Under the pieces are notes generated by a model. It was not told the origin of the DNA, made no database searches, and worked only from the letters and a program-made list of their open reading frames with translations. A stretch of DNA of 64,000 nucleotides. Origin: Cytophagales bacterium. Lineage in GTDB: Bacteria > Bacteroidota > Bacteroidia > Cytophagales > Cyclobacteriaceae. The number at the start of each line of letters is the position of its first letter. The stretch's first letter is position 1. Location: assembly GCA_017303795.1 (NCBI GenBank), contig JAFLBR010000008.1:146169-210168 (forward strand), written 5' to 3'. A program made the translations under genes and the position numbers. Below, piece after piece: positions 1 to 8,554 of this stretch.

Positions 1-634
1 CAAAAGTTTTGTTGGTTAGAAATTTAGTGTTGCCCAAGCCAATCTGTTCGGTAATCACATCGCCTTTGGCGGTTATACTGTACAAGTCGCCCGTAACCAC
101 AATGGAAGCTGTAAGCTTTTCGCTGTTAAACACATGGTGTTGGTCAGCCTGTTGATCGAGGTAACTCACAATGGTATTATTCAATCGCACATTGCGCAGA
201 TCGAATTGAACGACACCGGTTCCTTCGCCTTGTGTTTCTTTAAGAATAATGTAATTGGCTTTACCGGCTGCATTAATGCGTAGGTTGGTTTCACTGCCGG
301 TAATCGATAATCCGCGGATAGAATAGTTGCCCTTCCAAAGTTGAACAGGACTTAGCGTAAAAGCCATGCGTTGGGCCGTTAATAGCGGGTAAACACCGGG
401 GTGGCTGTCTTCTACATATACATCGGTAAGTACAATGGCCAGGTTGGGGAAGTCATCAAACATCGACACATCTATCTTGCCGATTTTTACCGGGGTGTTC
501 AGGTGTTTGTTGGCTTCGGTAACAAACCGCTGAATGATCTTGTCTTTAAACAGAAACACAGAGATAACCACACTGGCAAAAAGTATCGCCAGCACAACTG
601 CGGTGTAAATCAGGATTTTCTTAAGCCGCTTCAA
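1..634 (-). CDS. AsmA-family protein, N-terminal part
   Basis: Open reading frame running off the left edge; about 211 residues are visible. It opens with a basic start (KRLKKIL) and one hydrophobic segment at about residues 7-27, then a soluble beta-rich part containing NTPVKIGKIDVSMFDDFPNL. This matches the N-terminal anchor and first repeat of the large AsmA-like proteins of Bacteroidota, which sit in the inner membrane and reach into the periplasm; the family is linked to envelope lipid homeostasis. No ATG fits: an in-frame TAA lies six codons before the TTG at 634, so TTG is taken as the start. Family assignment rests on the anchor and the KIGKIDV-type motif; the rest of the gene is outside the window. 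Confidence 0.7.
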   Translation of the reverse strand, partial: MKRLKKILIYTAVVLAILFASVVISVFLFKDKIIQRFVTEANKHLNTPVKIGKIDVSMFDDFPNLAIVLTDVYVEDSHPGVYPLLTAQRMAFTLSPVQLWKGNYSIRGLSITGSETNLRINAAGKANYIILKETQGEGTGVVQFDLRNVRLNNTIVSYLDQQADQHHVFNSEKLTASIVVTGDLYSITAKGDVITEQIGLGNTKFLTNKTF

Positions 635-705
635 TGAAAGTTTAAAAAATGGTTAGGCAAAGGTACGATGCAAGAATTAAACCAACGTAATGCCATATGG
701 TAAAC

Positions 706-734
706 GAAAAAGCCTCAGAAAAATTCTGAGGCTT
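706..734 (-). terminator. Rho-independent terminator after the tRNA-Val-like remnant
   Basis: A perfect 11-base inverted repeat (AAGCCTCAGAA, loop AAA, TTCTGAGGCTT) with a T run on the minus strand. It lies 6 bases beyond the 3' end of the tRNA-like remnant, where the terminator of a tRNA gene would be expected, and ahead of the AsmA-like gene. Confidence 0.75.
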
Positions 735-740
735 ACAGTG

Positions 741-1015
<275 letters not shown>

Positions 1016-1023
1016 CAGTAAAA

Positions 1024-1055
1024 CAAAAAAACCTTGACTTATGCCAAGGTTTTTA
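1024..1055 (-). terminator. Terminator of tRNA-Val
   Basis: Inverted repeat AAAACCTTG / CAAGGTTTT with an 8-base loop, followed on the minus strand by a T-rich run. It lies directly downstream of the tRNA-Val 3' end. Confidence 0.8.
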
Positions 1056-1058
1056 AAG

Positions 1059-1133
1059 TGGGAGCTGAGGGGTTCGAACCCCCGACCCTCTGCTTGTAAG
1101 GCAGATGCTCTGAACCAGCTGAGCTAAGCTCCC
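1059..1133 (-). tRNA. tRNA-Val (anticodon TAC)
   Basis: A 75-base cloverleaf. The 7-base acceptor GGGAGCT pairs with AGCTCCC, with A as discriminator. The D arm contains AGCTGGTTCAGAGC; the anticodon stem TCTGC/GCAGA encloses loop CTTACAA, so the anticodon is TAC (Val). The T arm is GGGGGTTCGAACCCCT. CCA is not encoded. A clear promoter lies 16 bases upstream and a terminator lies just downstream, so this is an intact single-gene unit. Confidence 0.97.
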
Positions 1134-1148
1134 TATTTTTAAGGACTG

Positions 1149-1179
1149 CAAAGGTAAAAGAGAATTCTATTTGTGCAAA
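1149..1179 (-). promoter_or_regulatory. Bacteroidota-type promoter of tRNA-Val
   Basis: On the minus strand, TTTG (1179-1176), 19 bases, then TACCTTTG (1156-1149). This is a full match to the Bacteroidota sigma-ABfr pattern. The -33 box starts three bases after the stop codon of the DJ-1/PfpI gene. The same -7 box occurs in the rRNA promoter at the right end of the window. Confidence 0.85.
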
Positions 1180-1182
1180 AAA

Positions 1183-1788
1183 TTATTTCCAATAATCATA
1201 TTGCATATACCGCGCGGTTTCAAGGGCTACTTCCGGCCCCTGTAGTTTAGCCACCACATAAAAAGCCATGTCAATACCCGCAGAAACTCCGGCTGAAAGA
1301 ATCACTTTACCATTGTCCACATAACGTTGATCGGCAAGCACTTTGGTGGTGGGCGATAGTTGTTTCAACGCATCAACAGCCATAAAATGCGTGGTGGCCT
1401 TCAGGCCATTCAGCAAACCGGCCTTAGCCATTATCAATGCACCCGTGCAAACCGAAAGTGCCAGTTCGGCTTGTGCATATTGCTGCTTAACCCAATCCAA
1501 CATTCTGGGGTTGTCCATTTCCCTGCGCGAACCAAACGGCCGCCCATCAGCATAATAGCCACCGCCTCCGGGCACCAGAAAAATGTCGGCTGCGGGAGCA
1601 TTGTCAAACAAATAAGTAGGTTTAACAACCAGATTGTTGCGGGCCGTAATGGTTTCTTTTTCCGCTACGGTAAATACTTCATAAGGCTCGCCAAGGTTTC
1701 TTTTTCCGGTAACGGAAAAGACTTCAAAGGGCCCGGCAAAATCCAGCACCTCCACTTCATCAAACAAGGCAATAGCAATTTTCTTCAT
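1183..1788 (-). CDS. DJ-1/PfpI family protein (isonitrile-hydratase-like)
   Basis: A 201-residue cytoplasmic protein of the DJ-1/PfpI glutamine-amidotransferase-like fold. The nucleophile elbow is at residues 112-117 (SVCTGA, Cys114), with a conserved acidic residue near Glu22 (GPFEVF). C-terminal SAGVSAGID resembles isonitrile hydratases and the N-terminal domain of GlxA-type regulators. No DNA-binding domain follows, so an enzyme or stress protein is more likely than a regulator; the substrate is unknown. A TAACTTTG -7-like element lies at 1818-1811 on the minus strand, about 23 bases before the ATG, without a clear -33 box. The tRNA-Val promoter begins just after its stop codon. Confidence 0.85.
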   Translation of the reverse strand: MKKIAIALFDEVEVLDFAGPFEVFSVTGKRNLGEPYEVFTVAEKETITARNNLVVKPTYLFDNAPAADIFLVPGGGGYYADGRPFGSRREMDNPRMLDWVKQQYAQAELALSVCTGALIMAKAGLLNGLKATTHFMAVDALKQLSPTTKVLADQRYVDNGKVILSAGVSAGIDMAFYVVAKLQGPEVALETARYMQYDYWK

Positions 1789-1893
1789 GAAGGATTAGAT
1801 AAGAGTAGAACAAAGTTAACATCTGCGATGACAAAGTATTTTTGAGATGCTTCCAGTATTGGTAACTTGTGTTGAATCAAAGTTTAAAAGTCC

Positions 1894-2253
1894 ATGAAAA
1901 AGTTATTACTTCTCTTTACAATGATTTTAACCGGACTGTTGGCACACGCACAAACCGATAGTTTATTTATTGTAACCTATACCACGGGTTCAGCGTGGGA
2001 TGTTGCCAAACAACCGCAGGAGCAATCGTGGTTTAAAGAACACTCGGCCAACTTATCAAAGTTGCGAAAAGATGGAAAAATTAAAGCCGGTGCGCGTTAT
2101 GCTGATAAAGGAATTATTGTGATAGCCGCTAAGACAATCGCTTCCGCTAAAGAACTCATTTTTGCCGATGCGGCAGTAGTGAATAAACTTTTTGTAGCGG
2201 ATGTACAGAAGCTGAATGTTTTTTATGAAGGCTGTCTGGAGCGACCGAAATGA
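1894..2253 (+). CDS. Secreted YciI-like domain protein
   Basis: A 119-residue protein with a signal peptide (MKKLLLLFTMILTGLLAHAQ, cleavage after AQ near residue 20). The mature part looks like a YciI-like ferredoxin-fold domain: FIVTYTTGSAWD, then WFKEHSANLSKLRKDGKIKAGARY, a pattern in which a helix and a Gly-containing turn precede a strand and an Ala-rich helix. YciI domains are small dimeric proteins, and exported versions occur in Bacteroidota; their role is not established. The next gene starts 16 bases after the stop, so the two are probably cotranscribed. Confidence 0.7.
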   Translation: MKKLLLLFTMILTGLLAHAQTDSLFIVTYTTGSAWDVAKQPQEQSWFKEHSANLSKLRKDGKIKAGARYADKGIIVIAAKTIASAKELIFADAAVVNKLFVADVQKLNVFYEGCLERPK

Positions 2254-2268
2254 TGTTTATTTTGCAAC

Positions 2269-3078
2269 ATGAGTATTGAAAAGAAAATTGAAGTAAGTGG
2301 AGTTGAGATCAGTTATCAGGAAGCGGGTTTAGCTAATGCGTTGCCAATAGTTTTTATTCATGGGTTTCCATTTAATAAAGCGATGTGGGCTGGCCAGTTG
2401 GCGGCATTTAAAAATAAGTATAGACCCATAGCGTACGATGTGCGCGGACATGGGCAGTCAGATGCAGGTACTGATGGTTTTAGTATGGATCTTTTTGCGA
2501 ATGATCTACTGACATTTTTAGATACATTGAAGATTGAGAAAGCTGTTGTATGCGGACTCTCTATGGGTGGTTACATCGCGCTTAACGCGATTCAAAAACA
2601 ACCTAAGCGTTTTGCAGCACTTATCTTAACCGATACCCAATGCGGTGCCGACACACCCGAGGGCAAAGAGAAACGCATGAAGACGATTTCCTTTATACAA
2701 AAAAATGGGTTGGATGTGTATGCCGATGAATCATTAAAGAATCTGTTCGCACCAGCATCCATTCAATCCCGAAAGGAAGTTGTAAAGTTTATTCATCAAA
2801 CTATTCTGGATACACCTGCAGAAGTTATATGCAGAACGTTACAAGCACTAGCCGATCGCACCGAAACCTGTTCGTATTTACCCAAGATTAAAACTCCGGT
2901 TTGTGTAATTGTAGGAAAAGAAGATAAGGTCACGCCACCGGCTGTGGCACAAAAAATGGCTGCCGCTATTTCAGGTGCAGCGTTGATTGAAATTGAAAAT
3001 GCGGGTCACCTTACAAATCTGGAAACACCGGAAGAGTTTAATAAACAAGTGTTGAAATTTTTAGAGCAGATAAATTAA
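2269..3078 (+). CDS. Alpha/beta-fold hydrolase
   Basis: A 269-residue cytoplasmic hydrolase of the alpha/beta superfamily, with no signal peptide. The oxyanion-hole motif HGFPF is at 31-35, and the nucleophile elbow GLSMGG is at 96-101 with Ser98. The acid is probably the Asp in VGKEDKVTPP (about residue 221), and the base is the His in NAGHLTNLE. This matches the group that includes 3-oxoadipate enol-lactonase-like and non-heme haloperoxidase-like enzymes; the true substrate cannot be told. It follows the YciI-like gene closely and converges with the SDR gene, leaving only 6 bases between stop codons. Confidence 0.85.
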   Translation: MSIEKKIEVSGVEISYQEAGLANALPIVFIHGFPFNKAMWAGQLAAFKNKYRPIAYDVRGHGQSDAGTDGFSMDLFANDLLTFLDTLKIEKAVVCGLSMGGYIALNAIQKQPKRFAALILTDTQCGADTPEGKEKRMKTISFIQKNGLDVYADESLKNLFAPASIQSRKEVVKFIHQTILDTPAEVICRTLQALADRTETCSYLPKIKTPVCVIVGKEDKVTPPAVAQKMAAAISGAALIEIENAGHLTNLETPEEFNKQVLKFLEQIN

Positions 3079-3084
3079 TAGTAG

Positions 3085-3843
3085 TCAATAAGGCGAAGGA
3101 CTTACACTCGTCCAGCCGCCATCTACAATTAATGTTTGCCCGGTAATATGTCCGGCTTCCGGTGAAACCAAAAACAAAACTGCCGAAGCAATGTCGGTTG
3201 TAGTGGCTGGTTTACGCATTGGCGTTATGCGTGACCATGTGTTTTCATAATCCGGATCGCTTTTGGTGCGTTCAGTAGCCGTAGCTCCGGGCGCAATGGC
3301 ATTTACGGTAATCCCGTAAGGCGATAATTCAAGCACAAGATTTTTCGCCAGCATTTCTAACGCAGCTTTGCTCATACCGTAAGCAGCCAGATTTTTATGT
3401 GCCTGATGTCCGGTTACTGACGACATGAATAAAATACGCCCACTATGCTTTTGATCGCGCATGTGTTTGGCTGCTTGTTGCGCCAGAAAAAAACTTCCGC
3501 CCAAATTCAAACGCATTACTTTATAAAAGTCATCGGGTGTGTATTCAAAAAAATCGCCAAACAAAGTGATGCCTGCATTGGCAACTATAATATCAATCTT
3601 GCCAAATGTTTGAATTGTTTTGGCTACTAATCTTTCGATGAAAGCAACATCGCCACAATCTCCGGCTATAGCTTTGCAACTTCCTTTCTCTTGCCGGATT
3701 TTATGCGCAGCTTCTTCCGCAAGCGCAACTTCAATATCGTTTAACACCACAAGTGCACCTTCGGCTGCAAGTCTGCGGCATATTTCGAGCCCAATACCTT
3801 GCCCGGCACCGGTAACTATTGCTACATAGTTTTTGAATCGCAT
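3085..3843 (-). CDS. SDR-family NAD(P)-dependent oxidoreductase
   Basis: A 252-residue classical short-chain dehydrogenase/reductase. The cofactor motif TGAGQGIG is at 11-18 and NAG at about 89-91. The catalytic residues are Ser141 or 142 (SSVTGH), Tyr155 and Lys159 (YGMSK). The C-terminal GGWTSVSPSPY follows the usual substrate-binding end. An acidic residue at the end of the second strand (LNDIE) favours NAD(H). This FabG-like group acts on alcohols, sugars or 3-oxoacyl substrates; nothing here identifies which. It ends close to the convergent hydrolase gene. Confidence 0.88.
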   Translation of the reverse strand: MRFKNYVAIVTGAGQGIGLEICRRLAAEGALVVLNDIEVALAEEAAHKIRQEKGSCKAIAGDCGDVAFIERLVAKTIQTFGKIDIIVANAGITLFGDFFEYTPDDFYKVMRLNLGGSFFLAQQAAKHMRDQKHSGRILFMSSVTGHQAHKNLAAYGMSKAALEMLAKNLVLELSPYGITVNAIAPGATATERTKSDPDYENTWSRITPMRKPATTTDIASAVLFLVSPEAGHITGQTLIVDGGWTSVSPSPY

Positions 3844-3866
3844 GTTGATAAAATTATAAACTCAAT

Positions 3867-4364
3867 CTACAAGATAGTATTCTTATACGTTTCCATCAGC
3901 TCCATGTAGTTTTGTTTTTTAGCCAATGAATTTATAACAGCCACAAGGCGTCTGGTTTTGGTTTGTGCTGATTTTGCACTTTCAATCCACGTGCTGTAAT
4001 AATATTGCATGTATGGACTCAGGGTCTTGAAAAATTCTGAAGCCTCCGGGTCTTCCTTCAGGCATTGCAGCAGATCGCGCGAGAGTTTTGGTTTACTCTC
4101 ATCTACCTCCATGGCCACCATAATTTTATCACCTGCTTTTTTACCTGTGCCTTTGCGCATGGCCGCATTAACAGGAAGAAAGTGCGATTCATTACCAAAT
4201 GGAAGCAGAGATGTATGCTTAAAAGCAAAACCATCTAAGGTTCCCTTTACCCGAAATGCTTTCTTGCCCGGTTTTAATTTTTTTGCTTGCGCAGCAGGCA
4301 CAATCAGGTAAGTCCACCCACCGGGTTTATTTTGTTTCTGAAGTTTGGTTGTAAACCGAATCAC
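3867..4364 (-). CDS. YdeI/OmpD-associated protein with DUF1905 domain
   Basis: A 165-residue soluble protein. The N-terminal 95 residues form a DUF1905-type beta-barrel-like domain (WTYLIVPAAQAKKLKP, then FRVKGTLDGFAFKHTSLLPF). The C-terminal half carries the YdeI/OmpD-associated helical domain (Y..W..SAKSAQTKTRRL). Such proteins are widespread and are tied in the literature to bacteriocin or peptide protection, but their mechanism is unclear. It lies 8 bases after the ClC gene on the same strand and is probably cotranscribed with it. Confidence 0.8.
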   Translation of the reverse strand: MIRFTTKLQKQNKPGGWTYLIVPAAQAKKLKPGKKAFRVKGTLDGFAFKHTSLLPFGNESHFLPVNAAMRKGTGKKAGDKIMVAMEVDESKPKLSRDLLQCLKEDPEASEFFKTLSPYMQYYYSTWIESAKSAQTKTRRLVAVINSLAKKQNYMELMETYKNTIL

Positions 4365-4372
4365 AAATCAAG

Positions 4373-6160
4373 TTAAATGGTTTTCATTAGTTCAGCACGG
4401 TATTCGGTAAGGATGCGCGCTTTAGATAAAAAGCCGAGGTATTGTTTGTTTTTCACTACAGGTAAATTCCATTGCCGCGTTTCATCAAATTTTTTGAGAA
4501 TGGCAGGCAAGTTGTCATTAAAGTCCACCGCGTGTGCTTCCATCATTAAATCTTTCACGAAAGTGGTATCGTATAATTTGTTGTTAAAAATAATTTCACG
4601 CACATGATCCAGGTGCACCAACCCAACCAGCACTCCTTCGCGGGTTACAACCGGAAAGGTGTTGCGTTTGGAGATGGAGATAACGCGTACCAGCAAACGC
4701 AAACTATCCTCAGGCCGGATGGCTGAGAAATTATGTTCTAATAAATCCTGCAGGTTAAGTTTACTTAATAGAAACTGATCGCGATTATCAACCGTCATGT
4801 TCAGCAGTTTAGAAAGTTTTTTGCCTTCCATAGATAGTGGCTCAAAGTATCGCGATACCGTTAATCCCAAAGCAGCCACAATCATGAGTGGAATGATCAG
4901 ATCATAACCTCCGGTTATTTCAGCAATCAAAAATATCGCGCAAAGCGGAGCGTAGAATACACCACTTAAAATACCAGCCATGGCTACCAACGTAAAATTA
5001 GTTTCGGGTATTTGTGCCAGGCCGCTCAGGTTAATCAATCGCGCAAACGCAAAACCAAGGTATGCACCAACAAAAAGCGAAGGGCCAAAGTTACCGCCAT
5101 TGCCACCGCTGCCCAATGTTAAACCAACAGCCACCACTTTAATTAGAACAAGTGCACCAATAAAAATCAAAATGGTAAAATCATTTTGCAGATAGCGGTA
5201 GATGATGCTGCCATTTGCTACTTCAAGTGGTTTGCTGTTAGCCAGCATTTTTATACTCTCATACCCTTCGCCAAACAGCGATGGAAAAAATAAGAGTAGC
5301 ACAGCCAGTGCAAGGCCACCTAAAATAATTTTAGTGCGATTGTTTTTACGAGCTGCAAAAAATTTTTCGGTGCCTTCTAATGTGCGGGCATAATAGAGCG
5401 ATACAAACCCGGCTAGTATTCCCAATATAATGTAGAACGGAAGGTTGTGATAATCGAAAGGTTGTTGTTGCGAAAAGGAAAGGATAATGCCTTCGGCTAA
5501 AATAATTTTAGAGAGCAAAGCACCGGTAGCTGCGGCAATTATGATAGGAATAAATGCACCCACCGTTGCATCAGCTAACAGAACTTCAATGGCGAACAAC
5601 ACTCCGGCAATAGGCGCATTAAATGCCGCTGCAATGCCCGCTGCTGCTCCGCAAGCCAATAATACAGTTCTGTCCTTATAGGGTAAATGAAAGTAGTTTC
5701 CAAAGTTTGAACCTATTGCTGAACCCGTACTTACCATAGGCGACTCTAACCCAACTGAGCCACCAAAACCTACGGTTAAGGCGCTGGTAATAATGTGTGA
5801 ATAAGTTTGGTTAGTTGGAAGCTTAGATGATTTACGCGCAATAGCATACCCAATTTCGGCACTGCCTTTTTTAAAATTTCCTTTCAGGCCAAACTTGATG
5901 TAAGCAACTGTAAGGGCTATGCCGATAATCGGGAAAAGTGCAAACAGGTAGAACTGTTCGTAATGCGAAGCGTAATAATTTACCCAAACACCAATGGTAT
6001 GAACAAAAAATTTAAGTACGATGGCGGCAAGTGCGGATAGGATACCTACCACCACACTTGCTAACATAAAAAACTGGCGAGGCGATAGCCGGTTGCGGGC
6101 AAAAAAGAATGCTTGCTTAAGCGTTCGAAAAATAAATCTATCGGCTTTATGAGATTGCAT
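4373..6160 (-). CDS. ClC-family chloride channel/transporter with CBS domains
   Basis: A 595-residue inner-membrane protein. The ClC core covers about residues 30-440. The first selectivity-filter loop GGSVGLESP holds the expected gating glutamate (Glu139), and the second loop GSGGNGGNFGPSLF follows in the second half. Two CBS domains occupy about residues 460-590 and are likely to sense nucleotides. Prokaryotic ClC proteins are either Cl-/H+ exchangers or channels; the gating glutamate is kept but the mode cannot be decided here. No regulator is adjacent on the same strand, and the YdeI-like gene is the likely downstream partner. Confidence 0.9.
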   Translation of the reverse strand: MQSHKADRFIFRTLKQAFFFARNRLSPRQFFMLASVVVGILSALAAIVLKFFVHTIGVWVNYYASHYEQFYLFALFPIIGIALTVAYIKFGLKGNFKKGSAEIGYAIARKSSKLPTNQTYSHIITSALTVGFGGSVGLESPMVSTGSAIGSNFGNYFHLPYKDRTVLLACGAAAGIAAAFNAPIAGVLFAIEVLLADATVGAFIPIIIAAATGALLSKIILAEGIILSFSQQQPFDYHNLPFYIILGILAGFVSLYYARTLEGTEKFFAARKNNRTKIILGGLALAVLLLFFPSLFGEGYESIKMLANSKPLEVANGSIIYRYLQNDFTILIFIGALVLIKVVAVGLTLGSGGNGGNFGPSLFVGAYLGFAFARLINLSGLAQIPETNFTLVAMAGILSGVFYAPLCAIFLIAEITGGYDLIIPLMIVAALGLTVSRYFEPLSMEGKKLSKLLNMTVDNRDQFLLSKLNLQDLLEHNFSAIRPEDSLRLLVRVISISKRNTFPVVTREGVLVGLVHLDHVREIIFNNKLYDTTFVKDLMMEAHAVDFNDNLPAILKKFDETRQWNLPVVKNKQYLGFLSKARILTEYRAELMKTI

Positions 6161-6271
6161 GGTGCAAATTAAAAAGCCTTTGTTAAAAACAGGGTTTTAG
6201 TACTGAATGATTTGATGCCCGAAACTTAATTCTTTGTAATGTTGTATCAACAATAATTGAGTTTGTAAACA

Positions 6272-6727
6272 ATGTCGTTGGAAACAGAAATAAAACAAAC
6301 CCGGTTTCAAAGCGAACATCAGAAAGCAGCCATCAATGTGTTGCTTACCGGAAACTGGTTATACAATCAGAATGCGTTGTTTCTAAAGCAACATGGGCTT
6401 ACGCCCGAGCAGTTTAATGTATTGCGAATTTTGCGCGGCAACCATCCTAAACCTATGATGCTTTTAGAGATCACCGAAAGGATGATTGATAAGAGCAGCA
6501 ATTGTACGCGGCTGGTAGAAAAACTAAGGCAAAAAGGTTGGGTAAAGCGCGAAATCTGTGCAACCAATCGCAGGCAGGTAGATATATTCATAACCCCAAA
6601 AGGGTTGGCTGTTTTAACTAAGATAGATGCCGCCATTTCTCAGAATCCGTTGCAACAATTGCAAACCCGTTTAACCAAGACTGAGGCCTCAGAACTTAAT
6701 AAGCTATTGGATAAGATTCGCGGTTAA
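6272..6727 (+). CDS. MarR-family transcriptional regulator
   Basis: A 151-residue winged-helix regulator. It has an N-terminal dimerisation helix, then LTPEQFNVLRILRGNHPKPM (first helices of the HTH), recognition helix region SSNCTRLVEKLRQKGWVKR, and the wing NRRQVDIFITPKG. MarR proteins usually repress their own or neighbouring genes and respond to phenolic or oxidising ligands. The divergent neighbour is the ClC gene and the next downstream gene is the ammonium transporter, separated by a terminator. Which of these it controls is not shown by the sequence. Confidence 0.88.
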   Translation: MSLETEIKQTRFQSEHQKAAINVLLTGNWLYNQNALFLKQHGLTPEQFNVLRILRGNHPKPMMLLEITERMIDKSSNCTRLVEKLRQKGWVKREICATNRRQVDIFITPKGLAVLTKIDAAISQNPLQQLQTRLTKTEASELNKLLDKIRG

Positions 6728-6801
6728 TTAAACCGTCATTTTATTAATGTCAGAATATTATTCGGCTAAATTCCACCTTCTAAGAATTTATTAAAATAAT
6801 T

Positions 6802-6829
6802 ATGCAATCGTTTGAGGTTGCATTTTTTA
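6802..6829 (+). terminator. Rho-independent terminator after the MarR gene
   Basis: ATGCAA and TTGCAT arms separated by ten bases, followed by six T. It lies 75 bases after the MarR stop codon and separates that gene from the nitrogen block. Confidence 0.65.
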
Positions 6830-6841
6830 TACTCTGCACAG

Positions 6842-6941
6842 GGTTTTTCCATCCTGGTTTTTCCATTTTGTTAAGTAATCATTAAAAATCAATCACTATT
6901 TTCAAAAAACATTATCATTTTTTGAAAATAGGTTCAAAAAA
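6842..6941. promoter_or_regulatory. Candidate operator region upstream of the ammonium transporter
   Basis: The 353-base gap before amt holds two ordered signals beyond the terminator. GGTTTTTCCAT is repeated directly at 6842-6852 and 6856-6866. A perfect 13-base inverted repeat (arm TATTTTCAAAAAA) spans 6897-6909 and 6918-6930 with an 8-base spacer, and a third TTCAAAAAA half-site lies at 6933-6941. No T run follows and the gene starts 140 bases on, so a protein-binding site fits better than a terminator. No complete TAnnTTTG promoter or sigma-54 site was found. Confidence 0.45.
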
Positions 6942-7080
6942 TACCCTTCCGTAATCGGATTCTGTAAAAAATATTTAAAACTGGGTTAAAATTTAACGTC
7001 AGGTTTGGATTCTTGTGCTTGTAAATCCTAAAAGAAACCTAAACCCAACCCTTTCAATAAACACTTAATCCATTTCACTT

Positions 7081-8409
7081 ATGATTGAAACTCTATCTGA
7101 CTCTACCGTACTCGATCCTGGCACTGCCGCGGCTTTGGCCGACTCGCTGCAGGCGCTCTCTGCGCGAATCACCGCAGCAGAAAACACTTCGGCCTTTACT
7201 ACCAACAACGTGTGGATGTTGCTGGCAACTTTTCTGGTCTTTATAATGTCATTGGGTTTCTCGGCTGTTGAAGCAGGGTTTACTCAAGCAAAAAACACCG
7301 TAAACATCTTGTTCAAAAATACAGTAGATACCGCTATTGGTATAGTGGTGTTTGCTTTGTTTGGATTCGCGCTTATGTATCCGGGCACATTCAATGGTTG
7401 GCTTGGCTTTGCCGGCTTTGGACTAAGTCCAGCAGAAGACTATGATCCCATTACCTATGCGAGTGGCCATTACACCTATTGGACTGACTTCTTATTTCAA
7501 GCTGTGTTTTGTGCTACTGCCGGTACTATTGTATCGGGTGCAGTAGCTGAGCGTATTAAAATAAGCGCCTACTTCATTTTTACATTATTCCTTACGGGAT
7601 TAATCTACCCGATTTTAGGAAGTTGGAAGTGGGGTGGTGGTTGGTTGAATGACTATGGCTTCTACGATTTTGCAGGTTCAACCATTGTACACTCTGTAGG
7701 TGGTTGGGCAGCTCTTGCCGGAGTTATTATTCTTGGCCCGCGTCTTGGCAAGTATGATGAAAACGGCAAAGCAAAAACTTTCTCCAACTCTTCTGTTCCA
7801 TTGGCTGTAATAGGAGTTTTCCTACTCTGGTTCGGATGGTTCGGCTTCAATGGCGGATCTGTTTTGTCTGCCGACCCTGAGACAATCTCTTTAGTATGCG
7901 TTACTACAGCACTTGCTGCTTGCACAGGAGCCATTGGTGGTTTCTTTGCGGGACTCCTTTCATTCAAGCGCCTTGACTTAGGTATGGTACTCAATGGAAT
8001 ACTAGCCGGTCTTGTAGGGATCACAGCGGGTGCCGATCAAATGTCACCAAACGAAGCCTTGCTTATCGGATTGATTTGCGGACTTGTAGTTGTCTTTGCA
8101 GTCATATTTTTTGACAAGCTAAAAATTGACGATCCGGTGGGAGCGATTTCGGTTCACCTGATATGCGGTATCATCGGAACCTTAGCTGTTGGAGTATTTG
8201 GTAAAATGGCTGGCTTTGATCAATTCATCAAACAACTTGTTGGTGTAGGAGCTTATGGTGCCGGTGCATTTGGCGGTTCGTTGCTTGTGTTCTTCATTCT
8301 TAACAAAGTTATGAAAGGTGGTATTCGGGTTTCTGCTCAACATGAGAAAGAAGGTCTCGATAGCCATGAGCACGGTATGCGTGGTTACACCATTACCTAC
8401 GAAGAATAA
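7081..8409 (+). CDS. amt: Ammonium transporter (Amt family)
   Basis: A 442-residue inner-membrane transporter moving ammonium or ammonia into the cell. About eleven hydrophobic helices follow a hydrophilic stretch of roughly 40 residues. The twin pore histidines are His204 (STIVHSVGGWAALAG) and His360 (GAISVHLICGIIGT). The C-terminal tail with GMRGYTITYEE matches the cytoplasmic end that PII proteins contact in the family. No glnB/glnK gene is adjacent, although these usually accompany amt. It leads a block with an OmpL-like porin and a glutamine synthetase on the same strand, which supports a role in nitrogen uptake and assimilation. Confidence 0.95.
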   Translation: MIETLSDSTVLDPGTAAALADSLQALSARITAAENTSAFTTNNVWMLLATFLVFIMSLGFSAVEAGFTQAKNTVNILFKNTVDTAIGIVVFALFGFALMYPGTFNGWLGFAGFGLSPAEDYDPITYASGHYTYWTDFLFQAVFCATAGTIVSGAVAERIKISAYFIFTLFLTGLIYPILGSWKWGGGWLNDYGFYDFAGSTIVHSVGGWAALAGVIILGPRLGKYDENGKAKTFSNSSVPLAVIGVFLLWFGWFGFNGGSVLSADPETISLVCVTTALAACTGAIGGFFAGLLSFKRLDLGMVLNGILAGLVGITAGADQMSPNEALLIGLICGLVVVFAVIFFDKLKIDDPVGAISVHLICGIIGTLAVGVFGKMAGFDQFIKQLVGVGAYGAGAFGGSLLVFFILNKVMKGGIRVSAQHEKEGLDSHEHGMRGYTITYEE

Positions 8410-8431
8410 CTAAAAATAATTGCCATGCGAT

Positions 8432-8515
8432 GCAAGTTGGCCAGTCGGGCCACTTGCTAGCCTGGTAAAAAAACACCAGGAAGTCTCAGCTGATAATTGC
8501 AGTCATCCACTGAGA
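8432..8515 (+). promoter_or_regulatory. Run of three hairpins in the amt-porin gap
   Basis: Three inverted repeats lie in a row between amt and the porin. GCAAGTTGGCC with GGCCACTTGC (8432-8457, one bulged T) is followed by CCTGGT with ACCAGG (8461-8480, A-rich loop) and TCTCAG with CTGAGA (8484-8515). No long T run follows any of them, so they look like mRNA structure (processing, stability or attenuation) rather than plain termination. Confidence 0.5.
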
Positions 8516-8554
8516 ATCTCCCTGGCCATTGTAAAAAATACAACCCTCAAAATT

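Noticed and set aside
7003-7020. A sigma-54 promoter before the ammonium transporter
   Set aside because: GG and GC pairs are not spaced by ten bases; the match is accidental.
8420-8554. Longer N-terminus of the porin from 8420
   Set aside because: It covers the three hairpins and hides the clear signal peptide that starts at 8555.
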